Assembly (NCBI GenBank): GCA_036346225.1
Contig: JARFIW010000999.1
Coordinates: 3,269,001-3,333,000, forward strand
DNA length: 64,000 bases
Source of the DNA: Platerodrilus igneus
Taxonomy: Eukaryota; Arthropoda; Insecta; Coleoptera; Lycidae
Direction: 5' to 3'
Shown: positions 1 through 12,474 of the stretch, piece by piece
Position numbering within the stretch: position 1 is the stretch's first letter
Layout: each line of letters starts with the position of its first letter
Notes under the pieces: generated by a model
Seen by the model: only the letters and a program-made list of their open reading frames with translations
Databases searched by the model: none
What the model was told of the DNA's origin: nothing
Made by a program: the position numbers and the translations under genes

Positions 1-302
1 AGGCTACTACTATTGAGAAAAATACTTTTGCTTCACATGACCGAGTTGTTAAGATTTCTCCGACACCTACGAGTAGATCCGATCATCCTTCCTTTCTCTT
101 TCTCTTGGTTTTTTTAATGTTACGTCAATGTACGTAGCACGATCTAATTTTTTGTTTCCGAACAACTAGGCTCAACTTTGCATTTTAAATATTCAAAAAT
201 TTTTGTTTTTTCTTAATAAATTCTAATTTCAATGCTAAATCCAACGACGTATCGTACAACATTTTTTCGATATTTTGAAGTAAAAAAATAACGATCTGTG
301 CT
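1..302. other. No gene recognised at left edge
   Basis: AT-rich DNA without a recognisable coding region or RNA gene. The small minus-strand reading frame that reaches into the following repeat is low-complexity (Lys/Ile/Leu) and is not supported. Confidence 0.5.
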
Positions 303-1419
303 TGTGAAGCATGTTTATTTTCCAGAACCCTTTTATTTGAATACTTTTGACTTAGAATTATTTTTAGTCCCATAAATTTTTGTAATTTTTGGTAATTATA
401 AACTATATTTTTATAAACTATAATTATAAAGTAACCGGTATATTTTTGTCCCTCATAAACAAAGTTTGTTTTCGAAAAACTTCCAAGTACGATTAGTTTT
501 GTGTTCAAGTTCATATAAGGTTAATATAGAAATCGTGTAGTTTTCGATACAGTATGCCTGATGTGGTTGGTTTCAATATGGGACACCGAGCTGCAACGTT
601 CAAAACTGGTCAGTCACTTCTTATCTGTCGTAGAACGAGGATATCTTTCCCAACTTCTAGGGCAAGCGATTGGAGACTCGCATTGAGTTTGCGACCTTCT
701 AAATTATAGTTGTACAAAGACCTAGGGTGATGTTAATCAATGCGCAGTTATATGAAGTTATTTTAAGTTATATCCAATTAAATGAAATTAATTTAAACTA
801 TGAAATTTTATAATCTTTACGGCTAATAATGTAATAAATTTGTACAACTGGAAGGCACATTTAAAATACGTTTCAACTGTAAATGATGGTTTGTCTGTCA
901 TAAGAAAATTTCTACGATGGCACTTATGCGAAGGCGTAACTTGGTGGTGATTTGGATAAAAACATTCCTACCTCACATATTTTGAAGTGGTCATCAATGT
1001 CATTGGTTAGCACCGGTCTGAACACCCGTTTTACCCTCTTTGTTAAAATTCGAAATTGATGCTAAGAGGCCCTAATGGGATACGGCTGTTATTTGGTTTG
1101 TAAGTACTTCAAGGTCCCACATTTCATGATGTAGCAAAACAGATGGTGAGTCTATATAATAAAAATCTCCCTTGCTGTCCAAGTCCAACGATTTTACTTT
1201 TGAAGGTTAATAGAGTATAAAAATTTCATTTTTAAATAAGAGAAGTTCAATCAGAAATTCAACGTGTTAGACTAGAGGGTTGAATAAATTCCCAGTAGAA
1301 ATTAAATAAACATTTAATTTGATTAATCATTGCTTACATCAGTTTTATGTATCATATTAATATAAAACCAAATTCTGGTGTAAATCGAAGATATCAGATC
1401 TGCTCTCTACGATACAATC
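303..1419. repeat. Dispersed 1.1-kb repeat, copy A (without insertion)
   Basis: This segment is repeated in direct orientation at 4454-6140 with only scattered substitutions and small indels. Shared landmarks are TGTGAAGCATG at the left edge, the CGCATTGAGTTTGCGACC block, the GGTGGTGATTTGG block and the AATCGAAGATATCAGAT block at the right edge. It holds no coding capacity. The two copies flank about 3 kb that contains a reverse-transcriptase fragment, so they could be a long terminal-repeat-like pair or simply a segmental duplication; no target duplication was found. Copy A is the empty-site allele for the insertion seen in copy B. Confidence 0.9.
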
Positions 1420-1446
1420 GCATTGCAGTGCAACATGTTTAGCTCT

Positions 1447-1600
1447 GTTTAGTCTAGGCAAAACTTGTCGTCGTGGTTGGTCGCTCAGCAGTATGGTAGT
1501 CTAGACAAGACTCATGAAGAGTTGGTCGCTCAGCAATACGTAAGTCTAGACGAGATTCGGGGTGAGTTTGTCGCTCTAGTAATTTTTGCATCACTTTTTT
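1447..1600 (+). repeat. Degenerate 45-bp tandem repeat with open 15-residue frame
   Basis: Units containing TTGGTCGCTCAGCA start at 1477 and 1522, with weaker partners on both sides. The 45-bp period keeps one frame open, giving a 15-residue peptide repeat of the type LVAQQYGSLDKTHEE inside a frame running from 1465 to 1725. No family is recognised, and the frame then turns hydrophobic and ends. Probably a decayed minisatellite rather than a gene. Confidence 0.55.
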
Positions 1601-1814
1601 TAAGGTTAGTGATGGTGTATTTTTTGTTTATTAGTCTGGGTGAGGCTCGTAGAGGAGTCTGTCAGTCCAGCAAATCTATGCGTTGTAAGGCACTTTTTTT
1701 GTTTCAGCAGTTTAGTTATAAGTAGAGCGATTGTGTACCAGAGCATTGATTTATAGTTAGCCATGGTAGTGATTAGTCTTTATAGGAGAATTTGTTTAAT
1801 AAATTACAGGCTAT

Positions 1815-3205
1815 TTCTTTTTATTTATTTATTTATTTATTTTACGTACATCTATCTTACAGAAATTAATCTACTTACAAGATAGAGCTACAAACAAAGA
1901 AGATAAATAAAACATAACTATTATAGTGGGGGAAGTGAGTGGTATTGTGAATACAATTCATTTAGCTAATATAATTTCTTTAATATTTTTAATTGAGGTG
2001 CAGAAAATGTCTAATTGTGTTTGAATTTTTGAGTAATTAGAACAGATTACATGCAATGGGGAGAATTTAAGAACATTAGTACGCGGTATGACACAATGAA
2101 ACGTGATAGGGTTACGAGAATTAGGACGGGGTATAGAAAATTGTATCTGATGGAGAATTGTAGGGCAGTGAGATAGTGAAAGGATATTATTCAGAAATAA
2201 TATGGAGTGCAGAAAACGACGGTTTTGTAACAAATGAACATTAAACGCAGCTAGCAAAATGTTATGTGGATATCCAATAGGCGGGTAAATGCCTTGAGTA
2301 CGCAACACAACTAACTTCAAAAATTTTCTCTGAACATTTTCCAGTAAGTTAATGTGTATAGCATAGTAAGGGTATCATATAATTGAATCATATTCCAGAC
2401 GAGAACGTATATATGTATTATATAATGTTAGAAAAGTGAAAGGATTTGAGAAACTAGTTGAATTGCGGATAATGAAACCCATTGTCTGATGTGATTTTTT
2501 AACTAGATAGTTAACATGTTCAATGAAGCGCAATTTTCTGTCAAAAATCACTCCCACATCCCTAACATGAGGTGGTCTATGAAGAGTTGTATCATTTAAC
2601 AAATAATCAAATCTAATCGGATTATCAATTCTAGAGAATGTCATGATGTAACATTTTTTAACATTTAGTGGGAGATTATTGATAGTGCACCAAGTAGTTA
2701 AAAGATCCAAATTGGTCTGCAAATTTCTACAATCCTCCTCTGAATTTATTTCATTCTAAAGTTTTAGATCGTCTGCATATAGAAGATAGTTTACTTTTAG
2801 TGTGTCTCCAATGTCATCAATATGTATTAAGAAGAGAAGTGGCCCTAGAATTGACCCTTAAGGCACTCCTGAAGTAACATTTATGAAATTCGATTTGTGG
2901 CCATGATACTGTACGTACTGTAAACCGTTTTCTAGATACGAAGCAAAAAGTAATATTAGATTATCTGAGAAGCCAATGCGGTGTAACTTAGCGAGAAGAG
3001 TAGAGTGGCAGATGCGATCGAATGCTTTTGAAAAATCAGTACGGTGGTCCAGAGAATTAGCTATTAACTGCGTAATACAAAACAAATTCGTGGTGGTGGA
3101 TCTACCTTTGAAAAAACCATGTTGATAAATGTTTAACCTATTTTTTACTTGTTTCGATAGGAAAGCATGAAGATTGATTTCGAGAACTTCACGAAAATTT
3201 TACGA
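1815..3205 (-). pseudogene. CR1/jockey-like non-LTR retrotransposon, 3' part of reverse transcriptase
   Basis: The minus strand, read from about 3205 to 1958, gives pieces of a non-LTR reverse transcriptase in several frames. The order is an RT finger segment ending QHGFFKGRSTTTN, the catalytic motif A region DFSKAFDRI with YLENGLQ after it, then SGVP and the adjacent motif B/C part around 2760-2860, then the thumb (MQTNLDLLTTWC, KCYIMTFSRI, GVIFDRKLRF) and the C-terminal tail. A TTTA-rich run at 1819-1842 reads as an A-rich tail on the minus strand, marking the 3' end. The endonuclease and ORF1 are absent, so this is a 5'-truncated copy with frameshifts. Family level is reasonable; the exact clade (jockey versus CR1) is uncertain. 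Confidence 0.88.
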
Positions 3206-4453
3206 TAATTAGTTCACTATATTACACACACTTTGAAGTGCGAAGACATATATATTTAAAATTTCTAGAAAAAAAGTTGTTATTAATGTTGGAAGTCCTT
3301 TAGTTTATTATTTATTATACCCATTCCACTTGACCAATCCCTCCAGTTAATATTTATATAGTTAGGCGTAGTATGTATTCTTTATAGTTGCATATTGGTT
3401 ACTTGCTTTTTGATCAATCATTTAATAGATTAATTTTTTAATTGAATACTTGTTATTTGGTTGACTGCATATTGATTAATAAATTATTTGATTACCCCAA
3501 GTTTAACAAACTTATTTTGCGTAAATTTTAATTTGAGCTTCTGGTGCTCGTCAAACCCCGATTTTGTTATATAGATGACAAAATCGAAGGTCCTCGTATT
3601 GTGACGATTGAGAAATACTGGGTTGTACACATATTTACTTGTGATGCTGAGTACAAAAGCTCCATTCCATGATGCAAATGCAGTTTACGTTTTGTTTATA
3701 CGTAAACGGTTATTGGTATGTTTCTGTTGGTACGATAGATTCTATATGGCTGTATTTTAAAATCTAGTAGTAAGACTATGAGTTGATAATGGTTCATAAT
3801 AAATTAATGGAGTTATGCATGAATTTATCTCTTAAAAATCACCTTATAGTTTAATAACACCAATGTGTCATGAATTTAAATTAGTGAAATAGGCTTTATG
3901 TCTCTATATGAACAAAAAGTTGTTCGTTTTTTTTGGTTATTATATGTATGAAATTTGGTACGTCCATGTTATGCATTTCATACATGCTATAGATTCCACC
4001 TTTGTGTGTTATAAGAAATTAAATATTCTTATACTAGTAAATATAAATAGTAGTAGGTATTGGCGAGATCCAGAACTAGTAGTTAGTATAGTGATAATTA
4101 TAGTAAAATAAAAATTATTTGTGCAAGTAATGGTTTGCGATTAAGATACTTTTTTGGAGTATTAGACTATTCGAATATGACTCTACCCGATTTAGACTTT
4201 AACCGTTCGTGACTTCCCCGGCCTTGTCTCCAAATTTTTGTTTGACGTTTCACGTAGTTACTCACTTACTCCAAAATTTAATCCCCAAAAATTTACTCCG
4301 CAATCAATTGTGGTTTAAGTAGTAGTAGGTCAAGTTTTGCTTTGGTGTTTTTAGGACTTAGTAATGATCTAGATTTAAGTAGCTTTTTAAAAAAAACTTT
4401 TCGGTTTTGCACATATTTCTCTTTAGCTCAAGTTTTTTCTTTTGGTGAGAGAC
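3206..4453. other. Gene-free interval between repeat copies
   Basis: AT-rich with scattered short frames only. A 67-codon plus-strand frame at 3908-4111 has no recognisable motif and composition like its surroundings. Nothing else supported. Confidence 0.5.
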
Positions 4454-6140
4454 TGTGAAGCATGTTTATTTTTTAGAACCCTTTTATTTGAATACTTTTG
4501 ACTTAAAATTATTTTTAGACCCATACATTTTCATTTTGGTAAGATATTTAATCCTACAATTATAAAGTAACCGGTATATTTTTGTCCCTCATAAACAAAG
4601 TTTCGTTTTCGAACAACTTCAAAGTACGATTAGTTTTGTGTTCAAGTTCTTATAAGATTAATCTAGAAATCGTGTAGTTTTCGATACAAGGTCACGCCTG
4701 ATGTGGTTGGTTTCAATATGCGACACCAAGCTGCAACGTTCAAAACTGGTCAGTCGCTTCTAATCTGTCGTAGAATGAGGATACCTTTCCCGACTTCTAG
4801 GCCAGGCGATTTGAAAATCGCATTGAGTTTGCGACCTAAATTGCAGTTGTAAATAGACCTGGGGTAATGTTAATCAATGCGCAGTTATATGAAGTTATTT
4901 TAAGTTATATCCAATTAAATCAAATTAATTTAAACTATGAAATTTTATAATCTTTACGGTTAATGAGGTAATAAATTTTTACAACTGGAAGGGACATTTA
5001 AAATATGCTTCAGCTGTAAATGATGGTTTGTTGTAACAAAATTTCTATGATGGCACTTATGCGAAGGCGTAACTTGGTGGTGATCACAGAGTGACTACAA
5101 ATAGACGTATTTCACCAATAATGAAGTTACATAAATGTTAGTGCCATCCAGGGAATGGGCCGACAACTATTTCCAATATAGCGACCTGCACTTTAAAATA
5201 TCTATCCAAAATATTATTCAATTTTTGTATACATGTGGTATTGAAAGAACACTATATGTACTTATTTGCTTTTCTTTTATTATGAATAATATACGTTTTG
5301 AAACCTATTAATAGAAAATTATATCCACATTCGAGTTTGCTTAGAAAATAACTAAACTACATACACTATTACATATTTTTTGGAAATCTATGTCTCTTAT
5401 TGTCTATATCGTTGCAGTTGTGGACACGGCACTTTTTTTGTATTTACGCCACATTTCAAATTGTTATGTTATATTTATTTAGATTAAATTTTAAAACAAC
5501 CGGTATGAAACTGCCACACGTTAGTTAAACAATAACGATGGCTGGCTGATGTTTTGAGGTTGGATTAAACGGCGACACCAGTGCTAACAACGATTGGGCC
5601 GGACCCTAACAATTAAATGACAGTTTCCTATACGGAAATTCCTCTATTTGTAGCTGCTTTGTGGTGGTGATTTGGATAAAAGAATTCCTACCTCACATCT
5701 TTTGAAGTGGTCACCAATGTCATAAGTTAGCACCGGTCTGAACACCCGTTCTACCCTCTTCGTTAAAATCCGAGATTGATGTTAAGAGGCCCTAATGGGG
5801 CTGTTATTTGGTTTGTAAGTACTTCAAGGTCTGCCACATTTCATGATGTAGCAAAACAGATTGTGAGTCTAGATAATAAAAATCTCCCTTGCTGTCCAAG
5901 TCCAACAATCTTACTTTTGAAGGTTATTAGAGTATAAAAATTTCATTTTTAAATAAGAGTAGTTTAATTAGAGATTCAACGTGTTAGACTAGAGGGTTGA
6001 ATAAATTCCCAGTAGAAATTAAATAAACATTTAATTTGATTAATCATTGCTTACATCAGTTTTATTTATCATATTAATATAAAACCAAATTCTGGTGTAA
6101 ATCGAAGATATCAGATAGATCTACTCTCTACGATATAATC
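4454..6140. repeat. Dispersed 1.1-kb repeat, copy B (split by a transposon)
   Basis: Second copy of the repeat at 303-1419, in the same orientation, interrupted at the GTGGTGAT block by a 579-bp insertion. After removing the insertion the two copies align along their whole length, apart from a few small indels. Confidence 0.9.
5085..5663. mobile_element. Non-autonomous hAT-like (or P-like) DNA transposon with 8-bp target duplication
   Basis: A 579-bp insertion within repeat copy B. The left end is CACAGAGTGACTACAAATAG; the reverse complement of the right end is CACAAAGCAGCTACAAATAG, giving imperfect terminal inverted repeats that match at most positions over about 28 bp. The element is flanked by GTGGTGAT at 5077-5084 and 5664-5671, while copy A has a single GTGGTGAT, which shows insertion directly. 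An 8-bp duplication and CA-starting ends are typical of hAT; P elements also make 8-bp duplications. There is no transposase frame inside. Confidence 0.85.
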
Positions 6141-7165
6141 TAAAAATGTAAATAAAATTGTTAAAGGTCCAAATTTAACTAGGGGCGACTACAAAATTTA
6201 GAGATGAAAATATCAATCCAATTTTAACCATATTTACAGATCAAGTAGGTGTATGAAATTTAGGTCCAGTACAACTGTGGGCAATGGTATATCTTTCACA
6301 TTTCTGTTGAGTTATCTAGGAGCACAAATAACGGTTCCCTGTGATTTAAATATGTATAACCTTTTCTTACAGGTACAAGGTTAGGTGTGTGACAACAGAG
6401 CCTTTGTGCTCAGAAGCGTTGGTACACTAAGTGGTTTCTACTTTTTCCAATTAGTGCTTTTTCGTTAGTAATAAAAATTAACAAAGTAGTGGTGGCTTGA
6501 TATTATCCGTTAACACATACCCCTCTAATAGTCTCTTGAAACGACCGTGAAAGTTAGAGTTCCAAGTTAGTCCGGAAGATTCCAAATGTCATTATTTTAA
6601 ACGGATTAAGTTACAGCTTTTTCGTGACCTTTGTGAATATAGAGGTGAGTTGTATTTTCTTTGACAACCACCACAGTGTTTCGGCTTGAAATTTTTAGTT
6701 CATCACAATTTAAAATTATTATAATTACAGGAGAACAGTAATGGTAACGTTATAACGTTATACTAGTTCGTGATGGAATATGTTATCTTGCAGAGGAGAA
6801 ATGCGATTAAATTAGAATTATTTATTGCGCTACCAAAAACAACTTGTTTAAATGAACAAAACGAATTTGCTAACATAATAACATAACAATGATAATAGTA
6901 TCATAATGCATAGGCTGTTTCATATGAAATTATTCAGTGTTAAAAATCGCCTTTCGATTTGTATAATCTGTTCGGATTTAGATTTGCTCCATGTGAAGTA
7001 GTACGCCATGTAAAATATGATATCAGTTTTATAGCAACTGACTACCATCAACTTCAATGTCAGTGTGTTGTAGAATAAATTTTGCTCAAACTATTTAAAA
7101 CATTTTTTACAGTTTGTACTGAAAAGCGTGTTTTCGAATAAAGAAAAGGGTGATATCCCGAGAGT
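6141..7165. other. Gene-free interval
   Basis: AT-rich sequence with no recognisable protein or RNA signature on either strand. Confidence 0.5.
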
Positions 7166-7167
7166 GT

Positions 7168-8620
7168 ATTATGTTTGCTAACGACATTCACAAAGATGTA
7201 TTTCAATGAATACCGTGAAATGAGATGGCCGTCCGTCAGTATTTTTCAAAAGCTTCTTCAAAATATCAGAGATTACAGCAGCTCTAGTAAAGTGAGAAGA
7301 AAATATGAAACCCATACGACAGGAACGGTTTTAATCAAGTAATTTGTTTTTCATTTTTTAAAGCAAATTGGTGTGACAAAAGGGTGTGGAGTGTATTAAG
7401 GGGTGTGTACAGAAAAATGCTCTGAATTTCCTGCAGTGTGAAATTATGAATTTGGGCGAAGTGGTAGGTAGCAAATTAAGTAAAATTTATATATAATACA
7501 TAAACTCAAGTACACAAGAACACATCATCAATCCCCAAATTGCACTTGAATGGGTTCTAATGTCTTGCACTTATATATACAACGATAGTGAGAAAAATAT
7601 TTATTAACATTGATTGCAGAAAGTGAATTGATAGCGAGCGTGGTTTATATTAGATGCGGCGTGTCCAATGTACATTTTACTTTCACCTCGTGATCTCAAC
7701 TTCAAAAACCGGCTGTATTGGAAAATTGTTAGCAAGAATCATCATGCACAAATGCATATATATAAATTTGTCAAACCAACTAATAAGGAACCTACATTTT
7801 AGGTACGAAATAATCAATCCGTGTCACCAGTACAAATAAAGGAGTAGAATTATCAGCCGGTTATAAATCATACGAAGGCTTGGCGAATTGTAAAAGGAAA
7901 CAATATAAAGCATACTAATTACACACATAAAAATTGCTTCCAGGGGATAGCCAGAGGCGCCAACAATATTAGAAGTGGATGTAGGAATAATTCTACAAAA
8001 CAATACCTTTATGCAAATTGTCATTTGGTCTGACGAAAGCAAATATACAAACAGCAGCATGTTTAATCGTACTACAGAACATGGGCAACTGAGAACCCTG
8101 GGGCAAATAGGGAAATTAGAAATTGAGTCCGATGTAGTGTAAATGTTTGGACGGGTTTATACAAAGACCGTATTTCGAAGAAAATTTGCATGTTAATGGT
8201 ATTTCAATTTTCTTCAAACAATTTTCAAGAACATTTGCTGGAGATTCCTCTTGCAAAACTAAGGACACTATTGATTTCAGCAGGATGGTGCTCCATCCCA
8301 CAATGTTAGAGTAGTTAGAAACTTTCTGAATGAAGAATTTGCTGAAAAATGAATTGGAGATAGGCTGTATGCCGAATTGGCTGCAAGAACCCGGGATTTT
8401 TCCCCCCAACGGATTATTTCTTATGGGGCGCTACAAAGAATAAAGTCTATAAACACCAAATAAATACGTTAGAGGATCTTAAATTGCACATACGAAACAC
8501 TTTTTAAGATATTCGAAGACAGTCCATACAAAGAGCTATAAATAAAACTGAGAGAAAAGTTAATTTATGCATTCAACAAAGTGGTAGTCTTTTTGAACAT
8601 ATCGAATAAATTCATATAAA
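7168..8620 (+). pseudogene. Tc1-like DDE transposase relic
   Basis: Plus-strand pieces in shifting frames match the order of an insect Tc1-like transposase. A possible helix-turn-helix segment (about 7190-7330, MRWPSVSIFQKLLQNIRD) comes first. Then comes a WRIVK..N stretch with LPGDSQRR (about 7870-7970), the first catalytic block IVIWSDESKYTN (about 8020-8060), MFNRTTEHG, the second catalytic block QQDGAPSHNVRVVRNFLNEE (about 8279-8340), and RDFSPNG..LMGRYKE with KVY (about 8390-8450). The DE of the first block and the D of the second are visible, and the last acidic position is disturbed. Numerous stops and frameshifts make it a dead copy. The part before 7860 is less certain. No terminal inverted repeats were identified. 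Confidence 0.8.
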
Positions 8621-8624
8621 ATAC

Positions 8625-9235
8625 CCTATGTATTATGACACTATTATTATGATGTGATGTTATTATGATAAGTAAATTAATTTGTTCGTTCAAACAAATT
8701 GTTTTCGGTAGCGTAATAAGTAGTTCTAATCGAATCACATTACTCCTTACAAGATGACGTATTTCATATTAAAATAGCAGTAATGATGATTTTTTTTTAG
8801 TTTGAAACGTTTAATAAATGTTTTGAATTAAAAGTTAAAATTAGAGCTTGTTGGGAAAAAATGAACATTTTCAACTATTTATGAACACAAACCATTCCGA
8901 ATGGAACCCTGAAGAAGTTCTAGATTACTAGAATGAGTGAAATGGCTTCCGCGTTCCAGTGATCTAAGGACCCAAACTACAGGTTCAACCAAAATAGTAG
9001 GGTCTTTAGTGAGAAACCAGATTAAGACAGGTCCTCGAAAGAGAGCAGTGGCTTTTTTGGTACTTAGATTGACAGAGCCCATAGGGGTTGGTACGGATTT
9101 CTAAGACATACTACAGCGATGTAAAAGGCAACAGGAAATTACCACAATACCCGCCAAGTACACAGCATACTTAAAGTGTAATAAAGATGATGACATCCTC
9201 TGGGGTAAAAGATTCTAGAGTTAAAATAATCCCCC
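8625..9235. other. Gene-free interval
   Basis: Only short frames are present. It may include the undetected 5' part of the following non-LTR element. Confidence 0.4.
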
Positions 9236-11015
9236 ATTGGGATCTCCGTAAGGGGACTACTTCGGAGGATGTGATTGGAAAGTTAAAATAAGAGTCGGGA
9301 ACACTCTGCGAGTTGGAGAGTGGAATGTTAGAAGTATGAAGCGAGTAGGTAAGCTAGAGAACTTTTGAAATGGATATGCTAGCACTAGACATAATAGGGA
9401 TCAGCAAAGTTCGGGGGCCAGAGGTGGGAGATTTTTGGAGTGGAGACTTTAGGGTAATTCATACAGGGTCAGAGGAAGGAAATTCCGTTGTGGAGATAGT
9501 TATGCGAAAAAGATAGGACACTGTGTAGAAAACTGCTTACAAAAGAACGAAAGAGTACTCATAGTTAGATTAGAATCTAAACTAGTAAATACAGTAATAA
9601 TATAGATGCCCACCTCAAGATACAGTGAGGAAGAGGTAGAAACGATCTACAAAGACATCAAAGACAGACTAAAATACGTAAAAGAACATGAAAATTTAAT
9701 AATTACGAGGGATTCTAATGCAGTAGTAGGTGAGGGTAGGGAAGGAGCGGTAGTAGGTTTATTTGGTTTAGGCATGATAAACGACAGGGGAAATAGGTTG
9801 GTAGAATTTTGCGACAAGAACAGTTTAACCATCACAAACACATTATTTCAACATCATGCTAGAAGACGATATACGTAGAAGATGCCAGGAGATAAAGGAA
9901 GATATCAAATAGATTGCATTCTTGTTAGACAACGGTTTAGGAATCAAGTAAATGACTGTAGAAGCTATCCAGAAGCAGATATAAACACTGACCACAACAT
10001 CGTAATTATGAAGGCCTTTTTAAAGTTAAAAATTTGAAAAAAAAGGAACGGAAAAAAGCACTTTGACTTTGAGAAACTAAAAGATAAAGATATCCACGAT
10101 AGATTTGAAAAAAGTCAAATGAAATGCTGAAAGATATCGGGAAAATTTTTAATACTAAGGAAGTAGAAACAGAACGGAATAACATGAAAACCAGTTTAGG
10201 CATGGCGGCAGAGATATTCTGGGGTATACACAAGGAAAATAAGAAACCATGGATAACAAAGGATATCCTCAATTTAATAGAAGAGACGAAAATACAAAAA
10301 TAGATAATACTAAACAGGAAGATAGAGATAAAAGCCATAAAATGGGAAATTATTCACAAATGCAGAAAAGCTAAAAAACAATGGATTGATGAAAAGTGGA
10401 AAGAGGTACAAACTAAGATAGAAATAGGAAAATAGGAAAGATTAAGCATACAAACTAATTAGAATGAATTTTAGGGATATAAAACCGTATAGCAAAAATA
10501 TAAAGGACGTGGGAGAAAACATCATTATAGAAAATGTAGAGAAAGTGGGTAGATGGCAAGAATATATAGGTAATTTATATGCAGGAGAGGTACTAACAGC
10601 ATTAGAGCAGGTATGAGACATTGAAAATGATGACTTGGGATATCCTATACTTAGAGATGAGTTTGAATTAGCACTGAAGGGTCTGAAAAATGGTAAGGCG
10701 CTGGGTACAGATAAGGTGCAGCAGAAACTCTAAAATCTGCTGCACAAGCTGTAACAGAACATCTATCCAACTTGTAACATATATGTATGAGATAGGCGAA
10801 ATACTTAAAGATTTCCACTGTAACACCATAGTCACTAGTTTCCATTCTATATCTGATGGCAGTAAAGTCTTGATAATCGAGAAAACAATAAACAAAGGGG
10901 ACATCATGTATATAGGGGTTGTAGATCTGGAAAAAGCATTCGACAATGTAAAATGGAAAAAATGTACGAATATTATTATTCTATTTACAACATGTCTCAC
11001 TTCATTCGATATTTA
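9236..11015 (+). pseudogene. RTE-like non-LTR retrotransposon, endonuclease and partial reverse transcriptase
   Basis: The plus strand encodes an apurinic-type endonuclease in pieces. These are NTLRVGEWNVRSMKRVGKLE (about 9300), a region ending VIIXMPTSRYSEEEVE (9590-9640), KEHENLIITRDSNAVVGEG with GMINDRGNRLVEFCDKNSLT (9690-9830), GRYQIDCILV (about 9900) and the terminal DHN-type motif TDHNIVIMKAF (about 9990). A linker follows, then RT start signals: DEFELALKGLKNGKALGTD (about 10650), YMYEIGEILKDF (about 10785) and motif A VVDLEKAFDNVKWKK (about 10915). The sequence stops soon after motif A. There are internal stops and frameshifts throughout. This style of endonuclease and RT is common in insect RTE-related elements, but the exact clade is inferred. 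Confidence 0.85.
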
Positions 11016-11540
11016 AAATATCATATATCTTGTCAAGAATAGCAAGTCATCATAGAACTGTTTCATATGCGATACTTTTGGGTGATAAATATAACCGATG
11101 ATATATATCGAACTAGCTCAAGATTAGACCTCCTTGGAGCACTATAAAATATTAGGATAAAAATCTGATATTTTGTTTCCCGTAACAACTTATTATAGAA
11201 CATTTATTCCCCATCCAGCAGTTCTCAAATTAAAATGTTCACACTATTGCCCTGTGCAATAAGCTCAAAAGCATTGAGAAACAATTATGGGATAAAAGCC
11301 CAAGAAAAAGAAGCTAAAACAAATGTAGCAAAATCAAGACAACAACACATGTAACACCCAAGAACATTTTTAAATTAATTTAAATTTCAAATGATATTTT
11401 CGGCCAATCACAAACAATTCTATCTAAAATGTAACCTATCACTGACCAGAATTAAGATAGTTATCCAATCCTAGTTTGATTTTGGGTGACAATTGACACT
11501 TTAAATGAACCTAACCTATCAACTGATATCTAACCTCCCT
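11016..11540. other. Gene-free interval
   Basis: No recognisable coding or RNA feature. Confidence 0.5.
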
Positions 11541-11713
11541 GAAATTTAGAAGATTTTAAATTAAGGCGCCTAAGGAAATGCTAGTTTGTTCTAGAGAATT
11601 CGAAACTCTAAGTGCGTAATAATATGTAATTTTTCGTGATATCTATAAAAATATTAGCAGGAAATACTTTAGAATATTGCAGAATAACTTAAATTTAAAT
11701 ATAGGGTAGTTTC
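11541..11713 (+). repeat. Short dispersed repeat, copy 1
   Basis: A 170-bp segment containing AGAAGATTTTAAATTA, TTTTTCGTGATATCTATAAA and GAATATTGCAGAATAACTTA recurs in direct orientation at 17104-17275. Internal indels are few. Function and family unknown; in both places it lies next to DNA with a PHD-like finger, which suggests it belongs to the same transposon type. Confidence 0.85.
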
Positions 11714-12474
11714 AATTAGCAATGGCAATAATAAAAGTTGATTTAAACCATTAACCTAAAAGCACATGTATGGATGATGTACGATTGTGAAATATGTAAG
11801 ATTTTTGATTGGCTAGGACAGTCACGTGATCAAAGGTATATAAATATGGGAAGTGGAAAAATTTAGACACATGACACACAAAGACTCACCAAGACACACA
11901 AAGACAAAAGATATGAAAGAAGGTACGAAATGAAAATTAACTAGCCTGGAGCTAGTGTGGGGTAGACTGCAATGTCGTGTAGCAGTATGGGTTATATGCC
12001 TGTGTAAATTAAAGCAATGGTTAGTGAACAGAGCTAATAAATTAGTATGTTTAGTACGAGATATTTTTATATTGTATTCAAGTATGTCAATATAGTAAAT
12101 GTAAATAGTTATATCACCATATTAAAGATTATTAAATTCATTACTTAATACAAATGTTGATATATATATTCCAATAAAAGGGGTTTGTTGAAATACATTT
12201 AGGTACAGACACTTTGTAAACTTTTGGGTAAGTTAACTCACCAGTATCGGTTTCAGAATTCTAGGCCTAACCACCCTGGGACATGTCCATGTACTCTCCG
12301 CTGTAGAGTAGCCGAGGCGTTTGAGGCAAGTAGAGTGAAGACTATTGGATCAGAAATAGTTGACAACCGTAGGGAATAGGTAAGTGGACCCTTGTATTGC
12401 AATTTCCAAACATAAATAGTGATATAGAGTTGGCATTCGATTATACCTGTATTATGTAACTCGTTTCTTGTTTC
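11714..12474. other. Gene-free interval with short ACACAAAGAC repeats
   Basis: AT-rich. Short tandem-like copies of ACACAAAGAC lie around 11873-11905. No supported gene. Confidence 0.4.

Noticed and set aside
8879..9082. 67-codon minus-strand frame
   Set aside because: No motif and close to the start of a plus-strand non-LTR element; likely a chance antisense frame.
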